A stretch of DNA of 64,000 nt. Source: Daejeonella sp. H1SJ63 (GTDB lineage Bacteria; Bacteroidota; Bacteroidia; Sphingobacteriales; Sphingobacteriaceae). The notes beneath the pieces were generated by a model. The model was not told the origin of the DNA. It made no database searches and saw only the letters and a program-made list of their open reading frames with translations. Positions 35,530 to 43,221 of the stretch are shown here, piece after piece (position 1 is the stretch's first letter; every line of letters begins with the position of its first letter). The translations under genes were made by a program, and so were the position numbers. The stretch lies in the NCBI RefSeq assembly GCF_029360775.1, contig NZ_JARKMZ010000002.1, positions 1 to 64,000 on the forward strand. Reading direction: 5' to 3'.

Positions 35530-36927
35530 ATGTTTTTTCAACACATTTATGATAAGAGCCTTGCACAGGCAAGTTATTTCATTGGCTGTCAAAGAGCCGG
35601 GGTAGCTGCAGTGATTGATCCGAAGCGCGATGTAGATACTTACCTCGAAATAGCTAAGGCCAATAACATGCAAATTACCCATATTTTCGAAACACATATT
35701 CATGCTGATTTCCTCTCAGGTTCACGCGAACTGGCAAAGCTAACAGGTGCTGATATGTACCTCTCAGATGAAGGTGGTGAGGGTTGGGAATATGAATTTG
35801 ATCATATTGGATTAAAAGATGGCCAGATTGTAAAACTGGGTAACCTGATATTTGAAGTGATGCATACTCCGGGACACACTCCTGAAAGTATCAGCTTCCT
35901 TCTGACTGATACTCCGGCATCTAAAGAACCGGTAATGTTATTTACAGGAGATTTTGTTTTTGTAGGTGATATCGGCCGTCCTGATTTACTTGAAAAAGCG
36001 GCCGGCATGACCGGAACGATGGATGCAGGTGCAAAGCAAATGTATAAGTCGATCAATAAGTTCTCAGCACTGCCTGATTTTATTCAGGTATGGCCCGGAC
36101 ATGGTGCAGGCTCTGCTTGTGGTAAAGCATTGGGAGCAGTTCCAAGTACAACTGTTGGATATGAGAAAGTAAGAAACTGGGCATTGCAGTATGATAATGA
36201 TGAGAAAGGATTCGTTCAGTACTTATTAGCAGATCAGCCTGAGCCACCAAAGTATTTTGCAATGATGAAGAAACTTAATAAAGTTGATCGTCCATTGTTA
36301 ACTGAAGTACCCGCATTAAAGAAACTATCTTCTGCCGAATTGAAAGATGCAATGGGAAAAGGCATCAAAGTACTTGATACAAGAGATAAAGTTGAGTTTG
36401 CCGCAGGATTCATCCCGGGAACTTTAAATGTCCAGGGAAATAATTCCTTTGCTACATGGGCAGGCTGGTTCCTTAAATATGATGAGCAGTTTATCATTCT
36501 GGCTGATGAGTCAAAGCTTGATGACCTGACCAGAAAACTAATGCGTATTGGTTTGGATAATATCTACGGATATGTTCCATCAACCTCAACCTGGACTGAA
36601 GCAGGAGGCACACTTGAAAAAGCTAATGTGATCTCTCTGGAAGAGGCTAAAAAATTGATGCAGGAAGATGTACAGGTTGTGGATCTGAGAGGTGTTGCTG
36701 AATATAATTCAGGCCATATCGCTAATGCTGATAATGTATTTGTTGGAACATTGCCTCAAAATCTGGATAAGATCAGTAAAGATAAAAAGGTTCTGATTCA
36801 CTGTCAGGGTGGAGACAGGGCAGCCATTGCTTACTCAATTCTTGCTAAGGATGGCTTTGATAATATTTCAAATTACTCAGGTGGTATTAATGAGTGGGTG
36901 AATAAAGGAGAACCACTGGTTTCATAA
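35530..36927 (+). CDS. Persulfide dioxygenase-rhodanese fusion (CstB-like) A
   Basis: A 465-aa cytoplasmic enzyme. Residues 1-240 are a glyoxalase-II-like metallo-beta-lactamase domain with ETHIHADFLSG, HTPGHTPES, FTGDFVFVGDIGRPD and WPGHGAGSACG, the persulfide dioxygenase motifs. Residues about 255-350 are a pseudo-rhodanese (DTRDKVEFAAGFIPG, no Cys loop). Residues about 370-465 are an active rhodanese with HCQGGDRAA (Cys loop). This is the CstB architecture, which turns persulfides into thiosulfate or sulfite. It has its own operator and a terminator, so it is a single-gene unit. Confidence 0.92.
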   Translation: MFFQHIYDKSLAQASYFIGCQRAGVAAVIDPKRDVDTYLEIAKANNMQITHIFETHIHADFLSGSRELAKLTGADMYLSDEGGEGWEYEFDHIGLKDGQIVKLGNLIFEVMHTPGHTPESISFLLTDTPASKEPVMLFTGDFVFVGDIGRPDLLEKAAGMTGTMDAGAKQMYKSINKFSALPDFIQVWPGHGAGSACGKALGAVPSTTVGYEKVRNWALQYDNDEKGFVQYLLADQPEPPKYFAMMKKLNKVDRPLLTEVPALKKLSSAELKDAMGKGIKVLDTRDKVEFAAGFIPGTLNVQGNNSFATWAGWFLKYDEQFIILADESKLDDLTRKLMRIGLDNIYGYVPSTSTWTEAGGTLEKANVISLEEAKKLMQEDVQVVDLRGVAEYNSGHIANADNVFVGTLPQNLDKISKDKKVLIHCQGGDRAAIAYSILAKDGFDNISNYSGGINEWVNKGEPLVS

Positions 36928-36949
36928 TCCGGTCGGGTTTTTTTAAGGG

Positions 36950-36982
36950 AAACTGCCGGATAAATTCCGGCAGTTTTTTTTT
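36950..36982 (+). terminator. Terminator between the two CstB-like genes
   Basis: AAACTGCCGG/CCGGCAGTTT stem (10 bp), 7-nt loop, then a run of T residues that directly abuts the next operator at 36981. Confidence 0.9.
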
Positions 36983-37026
36983 GCAACAAATGTTACCATT
37001 GTGTTACAGAATATTAGCGATTTTTG
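36981..37026 (+). promoter_or_regulatory. Crp-type operator and -7 box, second MBL-rhodanese gene (site 3 of 4)
   Basis: TTGCAACAAATGTTAC (36981-36996), then 26 nt, then TTTG (37023-37026; GATTTTTG). A second half-site GTGTTAC (37001-37007) lies just downstream. The leader would be about 10 nt to the ATG at 37043. Confidence 0.83.
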
Positions 37027-37042
37027 TTATATCAAATTTAAT

Positions 37043-38461
37043 ATGATGAATGTAGAGCAAATTTACACCGGATGTTTAGCACAAGGTGCATATTACATCA
37101 CCAGTAATGGCGAAGCTGCCATAATAGATCCTCTTCGTGAAGTGGAGCCGTATTTAAGCAGGCTTAGCAAAGATGGGGTTAAGTTGAAGTACATTTTTGA
37201 AACTCATTTTCATGCCGACTTTGTTAGCGGGCATGTGGATCTGAGTAAAAAGACCGGTGCTCCTATAGTTTACGGACCAAATGCAGCTTGCGAATTTGAC
37301 TGTATCTCGGCAAAGGATGGTGAAGAGTTTAAAGTTGGCGCTGTGACCATTAAGGTATTACATACTCCGGGGCACACATTGGAGAGTACAACCTTTCTAA
37401 TGAAGGATGAAAGTGGTAAGGACTATTGTATTTTCAGCGGTGATACACTTTTCCTTGGCGATGTTGGTCGCCCGGACCTTGCTCAGAAAGCAGCACATAT
37501 GACTCAGGAAGAGCTGGCCGGCTTATTATATGAGAGTTTGAACAATAAAATAATGCCGTTGGCAGACGATGTGATTGTATACCCTGCTCACGGCGCCGGC
37601 AGTGCTTGTGGTAAAAATATGATGAAGGAAACCGTAGATACTCTTGGTAATCAGAAAAGAGTAAATTATGCCCTGAATCAACCTGATAAAGAGTCGTTTA
37701 TCAAGGCAGTTACTGACGGGCTGCTTCCTCCTCCTGCATATTTCGGATATAATGTAGCAATGAATAAGAAAGGATATGAAGACTTTGATACTGTTTTAAA
37801 TAATGGAATGAAAGCATTAAGTCCAGATGAATTCGAAGCTGTTGCAGAATCTACAGATGCACTGATACTTGATACAAGAGATAATACGATATTCTACAAA
37901 GGATTTATTCCCCAATCAGTGAACATTGGTCTTGGAGGCGATTTTGCACCATGGGTAGGAGCCTTGATAGTAGATGTTAAACAGACGATATTACTGGTAA
38001 CTGAAGAAGGAAAAGAGGAAGAAGCCGTTACCAGATTAAGCCGTGTGGGTTTTGATAATATTCTCGGACATCTGAAGGGTGGTTTTAAAGCCTGGTTAAT
38101 TTCCGGTAAACAGGCTGATGTTGTAGACAGAATTACAGCAGAGCAGTTTGCCAGGGAATTCAGACCGGGACAGGATAAGGTTGTTGATGTAAGGAGAGAA
38201 AGTGAATATGCTGCAGAGCATGTTGAAGATGCATATAACAGACCTTTGGCATATATCAACGATTGGATTAAGGATGTTGATCCTAAACAGCATTTTTTCC
38301 TGCATTGTGCCGGTGGTTACCGTAGTATGATGGCTGCTTCAATATTGCAGGCAAGAGGATACAGAAATTTTACTGAAATAGCCGGCGGTTTCGGATCGAT
38401 AAGTGGTACGAATGTGCCAAAGACAGACTTCGTTTGCCAGAGTAAGGTAATGCCTGCCTGA
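37043..38461 (+). CDS. Persulfide dioxygenase-rhodanese fusion (CstB-like) B
   Basis: Paralogue of the preceding enzyme with the same order: MBL domain (about 1-245; ETHFHADFVSG, HTPGHTLES, FSGDTLFLGDVGRPD, YPAHGAGSACG), Cys-less pseudo-rhodanese (about 260-355; DTRDNTIFYKGFIPQS) and active rhodanese (about 370-473; HCAGGYRSM). The active loop differs from copy A (CAGGYRS against CQGGDRA). A GTG at 37001 would put the start inside the promoter, so ATG 37043 (or 37046) is chosen. It probably leads a transcript with the MFS gene 36 nt downstream. Confidence 0.92.
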   Translation: MMNVEQIYTGCLAQGAYYITSNGEAAIIDPLREVEPYLSRLSKDGVKLKYIFETHFHADFVSGHVDLSKKTGAPIVYGPNAACEFDCISAKDGEEFKVGAVTIKVLHTPGHTLESTTFLMKDESGKDYCIFSGDTLFLGDVGRPDLAQKAAHMTQEELAGLLYESLNNKIMPLADDVIVYPAHGAGSACGKNMMKETVDTLGNQKRVNYALNQPDKESFIKAVTDGLLPPPAYFGYNVAMNKKGYEDFDTVLNNGMKALSPDEFEAVAESTDALILDTRDNTIFYKGFIPQSVNIGLGGDFAPWVGALIVDVKQTILLVTEEGKEEEAVTRLSRVGFDNILGHLKGGFKAWLISGKQADVVDRITAEQFAREFRPGQDKVVDVRRESEYAAEHVEDAYNRPLAYINDWIKDVDPKQHFFLHCAGGYRSMMAASILQARGYRNFTEIAGGFGSISGTNVPKTDFVCQSKVMPA

Positions 38462-38497
38462 TTTTAATTAGCAGCTCACCAATTTAATTAACAAATT

Positions 38498-39730
38498 ATG
38501 CAGGGTTTAAATAAAAACAGGTATCAATTTGCCTTACTGGTTCTGGTCAACGCTTTTGTAGGAGCGATGGTGGGTCTGGAGCGTTCCATTATGCCAAATT
38601 TTGGTAAAGTTGAATTTGGGATCAATGCCAATACTGCTTTAATGTCTTTCATTATTGCGTTTGGCCTGAGTAAATCTTTAAGCAATTATGCCGTTGCTGA
38701 GCTTTCTAAAAAATTTAGCCGTAAAACAATATTAATTACTGGCTGGATAGCAGCGCTTCCGGTACCTTTTTTATTAATGTATGCACCAAACTGGAACTGG
38801 GTAATTGCAGCAAATATTTTGCTGGGAATAAACCAGGGTCTTGCATGGAGTTCTACCGTGATCATGAAAATTGATCTGGTTGGCTCAAAAGATCGCGGGC
38901 TTGCTATGGGTATTAATGAGTTTGCCGGATACCTGTCTGTTGGACTTGCTGCCTGGCTTGCCAGTTCAATTGCAATGGATTATGGTTATGCTTATTTTCC
39001 CTTCATTCCGGGAATTATCTTTTCTGTAATCGGTTTATTAACGACCATCTTTCTTGTAAAAGATACCTCCCATTTTGTTCATGCAGAAAGCCTTACAAGT
39101 AAAGTCCCAATGCTGAGTAATATCTGGAAAGAAACTACATGGAAGCATAGGAACCTGGGTTCGGTATCATTAAACGGATTAGTAAATAACCTGAACGACG
39201 GAGTAGTATGGGGTCTTATGCCTGTATTACTTATGCAGAAGGGCTTCGGTATCGCACAGATTGGAATAATTGCCGGTATTTACCCTGCCGTTTGGGGTAT
39301 TTCACAATTGATTACCGGTAAGCTGGGGGATAGTTATTGTAAGAAACAGATTATTACTTCCGGCATGCTGCTGCAGGCTTTGGCAATTATTGTAATGGCT
39401 ATTGCCGGGTCAATGTCTTTACTCATTCTGGCATCGGTTTTACTTGGCTTGGGTACTGCATTGGTTTATCCAAATTTCCTGTCGGTTATTGCCGAATGGA
39501 CCCATCCGGCACAAAGGGCTGAAAGTCTGAGTATCTTCAGGTTATGGAGAGATAGCGGCTATGTTTTCGGAGCTGTACTCAGTGGGATTCTTGCTGATCT
39601 GTTTGGTATTACAAACGCCCTGTTCATTGTGGCATTGATAACAGCAGTTGCTGGTATGATTGCAAACAAGAGGATGTGCTGTTCAAATAAAATATTCTGG
39701 AAGAGCGAGTCTTGTGTACCCGCATACTAA
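38498..39730 (+). CDS. MFS transporter in the sulfur region
   Basis: Major facilitator of 410 aa with 12 predicted helices (first helix ALLVLVNAFVGAMVGLERSIMP). It includes the loop 2-3 motif ELSKKFSRKTILITGW in place of the usual GxxxDRxGRR, and a matching half-repeat ITGKLGDSYCKKQIITSG. The C-terminus MCCSNKIFWKSESC is cysteine-rich. Substrate unknown; placement between the CstB-like enzyme and the large sulfur operon suggests a sulfur compound. The stop codon is 11 nt before the next gene. Confidence 0.85.
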   Translation: MQGLNKNRYQFALLVLVNAFVGAMVGLERSIMPNFGKVEFGINANTALMSFIIAFGLSKSLSNYAVAELSKKFSRKTILITGWIAALPVPFLLMYAPNWNWVIAANILLGINQGLAWSSTVIMKIDLVGSKDRGLAMGINEFAGYLSVGLAAWLASSIAMDYGYAYFPFIPGIIFSVIGLLTTIFLVKDTSHFVHAESLTSKVPMLSNIWKETTWKHRNLGSVSLNGLVNNLNDGVVWGLMPVLLMQKGFGIAQIGIIAGIYPAVWGISQLITGKLGDSYCKKQIITSGMLLQALAIIVMAIAGSMSLLILASVLLGLGTALVYPNFLSVIAEWTHPAQRAESLSIFRLWRDSGYVFGAVLSGILADLFGITNALFIVALITAVAGMIANKRMCCSNKIFWKSESCVPAY

Positions 39731-39741
39731 TAAATTGTATC

Positions 39742-40050
39742 GTGAAAACAGATTCATTAATAAACAGAGATCTGATTCTGCGCGAGAATCTGGCTATTGA
39801 AAGAACTGACATGGCAATTGACAGAACATTACTGTCTTTTGTCAGAACAGCCTTGTATTTCGCAATTGCCGGTATGACGATTAACAGCTTACTAAAGTTA
39901 AGGTATGGCTTGTATATCGAGCTTGCATTCTGGATAACTGCTTTGTTTATTTTATCAATCGGATTCTATAAATATTATCATCAAAAGAGAAAACTTCGGA
40001 ATAGCAGAAGGCATATCGGCAGCTATAAAATGACTCCGGAACAGAAATAA
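39742..40050 (+). CDS. YidH/DUF202 small membrane protein
   Basis: A 102-aa inner-membrane protein of the DUF202 family: an N-terminal amphipathic part with LILRENLAIERTDMAIDRTLLSFVRTALYFAIAG, then two helices (AIAGMTINSLL and ELAFWITALFILSIGFYKYY) and a basic tail. GTG at 39742 is taken as start because upstream codons overlap the MFS gene. Function of the family is unknown. It seems to close the transcript begun at site 3. Confidence 0.72.
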   Translation: MKTDSLINRDLILRENLAIERTDMAIDRTLLSFVRTALYFAIAGMTINSLLKLRYGLYIELAFWITALFILSIGFYKYYHQKRKLRNSRRHIGSYKMTPEQK

Positions 40051-40097
40051 GTTTCAGAGAATTCATCTTACAGAACTTCAGAGGTAATAATTTTCAA

Positions 40098-40143
40098 TTG
40101 TAACCTTTGTTACTCAGGTAGCCTGGTACTTACTTTACATTTG
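40098..40143 (+). promoter_or_regulatory. Crp-type operator and perfect -7 box, main sulfur operon (site 4 of 4)
   Basis: TTGTAACCTTTGTTAC (40098-40113), then 26 nt, then TTTG (40140-40143). Here the -7 element is a perfect TACATTTG (40136-40143). The ATG at 40172 is 28 nt downstream. No -33 TTTG exists; the right operator half occupies that place. Confidence 0.87.
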
Positions 40144-40171
40144 TTTTATAAAATTGCCTTAATTGTATAGT

Positions 40172-40405
40172 ATGAAAGATATAATTTTTAAGAACTGGAA
40201 CATTATCAGATTTCTTCGTTTGGGAATAGGAATGGCAATTGTTGTTCAGGCGATAATGGCTTCAGATGTTATGATAGCACTTGCCGGGTTGTTGTTTACC
40301 GGAATGGCCGTGTTTAATGCAGGTTGTTGCGGAACCTCGGGATGTGCCACCCCGGTAAGTAAAGTAAATACTGCCAAAGACATTACCTATGAGGAGGTTA
40401 AATAA
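40172..40405 (+). CDS. DUF2892 (YgaP-type) membrane protein
   Basis: A 77-aa inner-membrane protein with two short helices (RLGIGMAIVVQAIMASDVMIALAGLLFTGMAVFNAGCCG). The GCCG-TSGC segment supplies three cysteines after helix 2. DUF2892 is the membrane part of the rhodanese YgaP in E. coli, where it is fused to a sulfurtransferase; here rhodaneses are separate genes downstream. ATG 40172 is preferred to a TTG three codons upstream. First gene of the operon. Confidence 0.8.
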   Translation: MKDIIFKNWNIIRFLRLGIGMAIVVQAIMASDVMIALAGLLFTGMAVFNAGCCGTSGCATPVSKVNTAKDITYEEVK

Positions 40406-40434
40406 TTAATCTTTTAACATTAAAACCTACAGAA

Positions 40435-40731
40435 ATGACATTTAATGAATTAATACAATCTGAAAAACCGGTTCTGGTCGATTTTTTCGCAGAATGGTGC
40501 GGCCCATGTAAAGTAATGGCGCCAATATTAAAGGATGTTAAGCAGGAGATTGGTGATTCAGCCAGTATTCTGAAAGTAGATGTGGATAAAAATCCTCAGG
40601 CTGCAGCAGCTTATCAGGTTCAGGGTGTTCCTACCTTGATTCTGTTTAAAGAAGGCAAAGTACTTTGGAGGCAAAGTGGTGTTGTTCCAAAGAGTGGATT
40701 GGTTGGAGTTATAAAGAAATTTACGGTATAA
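40435..40731 (+). CDS. Thioredoxin-family protein
   Basis: A 98-aa thioredoxin with the redox motif WCGPC (about 22-26) and cis-Pro in GVPTLILFKEG. It has no signal peptide, so it is cytoplasmic. In this operon it may reduce persulfidated proteins or rhodanese intermediates to release sulfide. It ends 2 nt before the next start. Confidence 0.93.
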   Translation: MTFNELIQSEKPVLVDFFAEWCGPCKVMAPILKDVKQEIGDSASILKVDVDKNPQAAAAYQVQGVPTLILFKEGKVLWRQSGVVPKSGLVGVIKKFTV

Positions 40732-40733
40732 AT

Positions 40734-41048
40734 ATGTTTAACTTGTTAAAGAAGATATTTGGTTCTGCGCCTAAGCAGGATCTTAGCTTACTGATCAAAG
40801 AGGGAGCTTTTTTGGTGGATGTAAGATCTGCGATGGAATTTGCAGGTGGCCATGCTAAAGGCTCAGTAAATATTCCTTTGGATACGATACCCTCACAACT
40901 GGCAAAGTTTAAAGGTAAAAAGAATATTATCGTTTTTTGCCGTAGCGGTAACCGCAGCTCACAAGCTAAAATGTACCTTGATCAACAGGGATTTACTAAT
41001 GTTGTGAATGGTGGTACATGGCAGGATGTGAAGAGTTTTGTGGGTTAA
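40734..41048 (+). CDS. Single-domain rhodanese
   Basis: A 104-aa sulfurtransferase: VDVRSAMEFAGGHAKGSVNIPLD at the front and the active loop FCRSGNRSSQAK with the persulfide-forming Cys (about 65). Earlier in-frame codons lie inside the thioredoxin gene, so ATG 40734 is used. It would transfer sulfane sulfur to thioredoxin or another acceptor. Confidence 0.9.
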   Translation: MFNLLKKIFGSAPKQDLSLLIKEGAFLVDVRSAMEFAGGHAKGSVNIPLDTIPSQLAKFKGKKNIIVFCRSGNRSSQAKMYLDQQGFTNVVNGGTWQDVKSFVG

Positions 41049-41128
41049 TTAAAATATCTAACATAAATCAGGATCTGTATATCAATTTTACAGATCTGTA
41101 TATTGAAAGATCAATAAAAAACTAAAAA

Positions 41129-41374
41129 ATGAAAACAATAATTGTTGATGTCAGAACTGAAGATGAATTTAATTTTGACGGACATGCAGAATGTAGTGTA
41201 AATTATCCTTTAGATAAGATTGAAAGCTACGTGGATAACTTACGTCAATTTGAAAAGATCGTGTTGGTTTGCAGAAGTGGCAACAGAGCTAATATTGCCA
41301 GAAGCATTCTTCTGCAATCAGGTATTTCAAATATTGAGAATCTGGGTGCCTGGCAGAATGTTTCATGTAATTAA
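41129..41374 (+). CDS. Minimal rhodanese-like protein
   Basis: An 81-aa rhodanese-like protein. It keeps VDVRTEDEFNFDGHAECSVNYPLD and the active loop VCRSGNRANIAR (Cys about 55), but begins directly at the first beta strand and ends at LGAWQNVSCN. It is about 20 residues shorter than its neighbour. An 11-nt direct repeat that also forms a hairpin (41072-41103) lies in the 80-nt gap before it. Confidence 0.83.
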   Translation: MKTIIVDVRTEDEFNFDGHAECSVNYPLDKIESYVDNLRQFEKIVLVCRSGNRANIARSILLQSGISNIENLGAWQNVSCN

Positions 41375-41390
41375 TTCCTAAAATATTGAT

Positions 41391-42230
41391 ATGGAAAATT
41401 TGAAAATTTTAATTCCTACTGATTTTTCTGTTCAGGCAGAATATGCTTATCTGATGGTGAAGCGTTTGCAGGAGAAAACTGCAATTGACATTCACTTTTT
41501 GCATGTTCTGAATGTTCCGGATACAGTTACCATGGCTTCGGATGGTACTATTCAAACCTGTGGTGAGATCGATGTGAATTTCGTTAATCAGCAAAAAGAT
41601 ATAGCTGACCGAAAACTTGCAAACCTTAAGGTATTATATGGCGACCATATTCAGACACATCTGGTGCTTGGTAAAACCACAGATGCTATTCTTTCTTTCA
41701 CAGGATCAAATCATTTTGATTTGATAGTGATGGGTACCAAAGGTGCAAGTGGTTTGAAGGAGAAACTTTCGGGTTCAGAAACTCAGATCATTGCCCGCAA
41801 ATCAAAAACTCCTTTACTATCCCTGATGTGCGACCGTTCAGATCTTCAGATTCAGAACATTCTACTTGTGCATAATTTCAGTAATCCTCTTCAGGAGAAT
41901 CTTGTATTGATGAAAAAATTGATTAATGCATTTGATCCAAAGATTCATATGCTTCAGATCACTTCCGGAAAAGTGGAGTTTGAGAAAGCAAAAGTTGAAG
42001 CTGATATGACCCGCTTTGCTGAATTAAACGGGATAAGCAATTTCGATTGTCATTTGATTAATGATAAGGATGTAGAGAATGGGGTAGTGCATTTTAATCA
42101 AATGATTAATATGGATATTGTGTGCATTGGTACACATGGTAAAAAGGGTGGATTTTTCCATCAAAGTGCAACAGAGAAATTGATTAATCATCTCTTCAAG
42201 CCGATTATTTCTTTTCACTTAAACAACTAA
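41391..42230 (+). CDS. Tandem universal stress protein (UspA)
   Basis: A 279-aa cytoplasmic protein with two Usp domains. The first (about 1-145) has ILIPTDFSVQAEYAYLMVKRL and the nucleotide-loop segment VMGTKGASGLKEKLSGSETQ. The second (about 150-279) is more degenerate, with CIGTHGKKGGFFHQSATEKLI. It probably binds ATP at the first domain's G-x2-G-x9-G(S/T)-type motif. Its place in a sulfur operon suggests a stress-coupling role; mechanism unknown. Confidence 0.87.
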   Translation: MENLKILIPTDFSVQAEYAYLMVKRLQEKTAIDIHFLHVLNVPDTVTMASDGTIQTCGEIDVNFVNQQKDIADRKLANLKVLYGDHIQTHLVLGKTTDAILSFTGSNHFDLIVMGTKGASGLKEKLSGSETQIIARKSKTPLLSLMCDRSDLQIQNILLVHNFSNPLQENLVLMKKLINAFDPKIHMLQITSGKVEFEKAKVEADMTRFAELNGISNFDCHLINDKDVENGVVHFNQMINMDIVCIGTHGKKGGFFHQSATEKLINHLFKPIISFHLNN

Positions 42231-42238
42231 AAAAGATA

Positions 42239-42793
42239 ATGGAATTTATATTACAACCATGGTCCTGGTGGTTCTCTGGGACAATGATAGCGGCTATCAT
42301 GTTTTTCCTTTTGTTTTTCGGGCAATCATTTGGATTCTCTTCGAACTTAAGAACTATATGTGCAGCTGCCGGTCTTGGTAAATCGGCTAAATTTTTCGAT
42401 TTCAACTGGAAAGCACAGACCTGGAATCTGGTATTTCTTGTAGGAGCAATTTTAGGTGGTTTTATTGCCAGAGAATTTCTGTCTACAGATGCTCCGGTGC
42501 TGATCTCTGAGGCAACCATAGAGGATTTATCCAAATTAGGTTTCTCAGCACCCGAATCTTTACAGCCTGCTGAACTTTTTGGCCTTGATGCGGTCTTGTC
42601 CTTAAAAGGATTTTTAGTGCTTGCATTTGGTGGTTTAATGGTTGGCTTTGGTTCACGCTATGCCGGTGGATGTACTTCCGGTCATGCTATCAGTGGTTTG
42701 TCAGATTTGCAAATTCCATCTTTGATTGCCGTAATGGGCTTTTTTATAGGCGGTTTAGTGATGACCTATTTAATTCTTCCTCTAATATTTTAA
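42239..42793 (+). CDS. YeeE/YedE family sulfur transporter, first half
   Basis: A 184-aa membrane protein with about four to five helices (PF04143). The key block GSRYAGGCTSGHAISGLSDLQ holds the cysteine that relays sulfur anions in YeeE/TsuA-type thiosulfate importers. It is about half the length of TsuA and probably works with the next gene, 3 nt away, as a two-subunit channel. Likely cargo: thiosulfate or a related sulfur species. Confidence 0.9.
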   Translation: MEFILQPWSWWFSGTMIAAIMFFLLFFGQSFGFSSNLRTICAAAGLGKSAKFFDFNWKAQTWNLVFLVGAILGGFIAREFLSTDAPVLISEATIEDLSKLGFSAPESLQPAELFGLDAVLSLKGFLVLAFGGLMVGFGSRYAGGCTSGHAISGLSDLQIPSLIAVMGFFIGGLVMTYLILPLIF

Positions 42794-42796
42794 GAT

Positions 42797-43210
42797 ATGA
42801 AGTTTATAAAGTTTTTATTACTGGGTATTTTCTTCGGCATTGTGATGACGAAATCTGAGGCCGTTTCGTGGTTTAGAATTCAGGAGATGTTTCGTTTTCA
42901 GGCATTTCATATGTACGGCATTATTGGTACAGCAGTTACCCTTGGTGTAACAGGAGTAGCTTTGATCAAAAAATTTAATATCAGAGATTATCATGGGAAT
43001 CCGATTGTATTTAACCCTAAAGACAAGTCAGTAGCGCGCTATCTTATTGGTGGGTCAATTTTTGGATTGGGCTGGGCATTAAGCGGTGCATGCCCGGGTC
43101 CGATGGTAGTGAATATCGGTTATGGTTACTGGGCAATGGCTATCGTATTTTTCTTTGCCATAGTTGGAACATATTTCTACGGGTTGATTAAGGATAAATT
43201 ACCTCATTAA
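42797..43210 (+). CDS. YeeE/YedE family sulfur transporter, second half (DUF6691)
   Basis: A 137-aa membrane protein with about four helices, ending in the partner motif GLGWALSGACPGPMVVNIGYG that carries the second conserved Cys. It forms the usual adjacent pair with the previous gene. The early FRIQEMFRFQAFHMYG block is typical of the second half. Together they would move a sulfur anion across the inner membrane. Confidence 0.9.
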   Translation: MKFIKFLLLGIFFGIVMTKSEAVSWFRIQEMFRFQAFHMYGIIGTAVTLGVTGVALIKKFNIRDYHGNPIVFNPKDKSVARYLIGGSIFGLGWALSGACPGPMVVNIGYGYWAMAIVFFFAIVGTYFYGLIKDKLPH

Positions 43211-43221
43211 AATTAATTCAA

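Noticed and set aside
37894-38259. Antisense open frame of 121 codons over the second CstB-like gene
   Set aside because: It lies wholly opposite a well-supported gene, with low-complexity Ser/Pro-rich content typical of a shadow frame.
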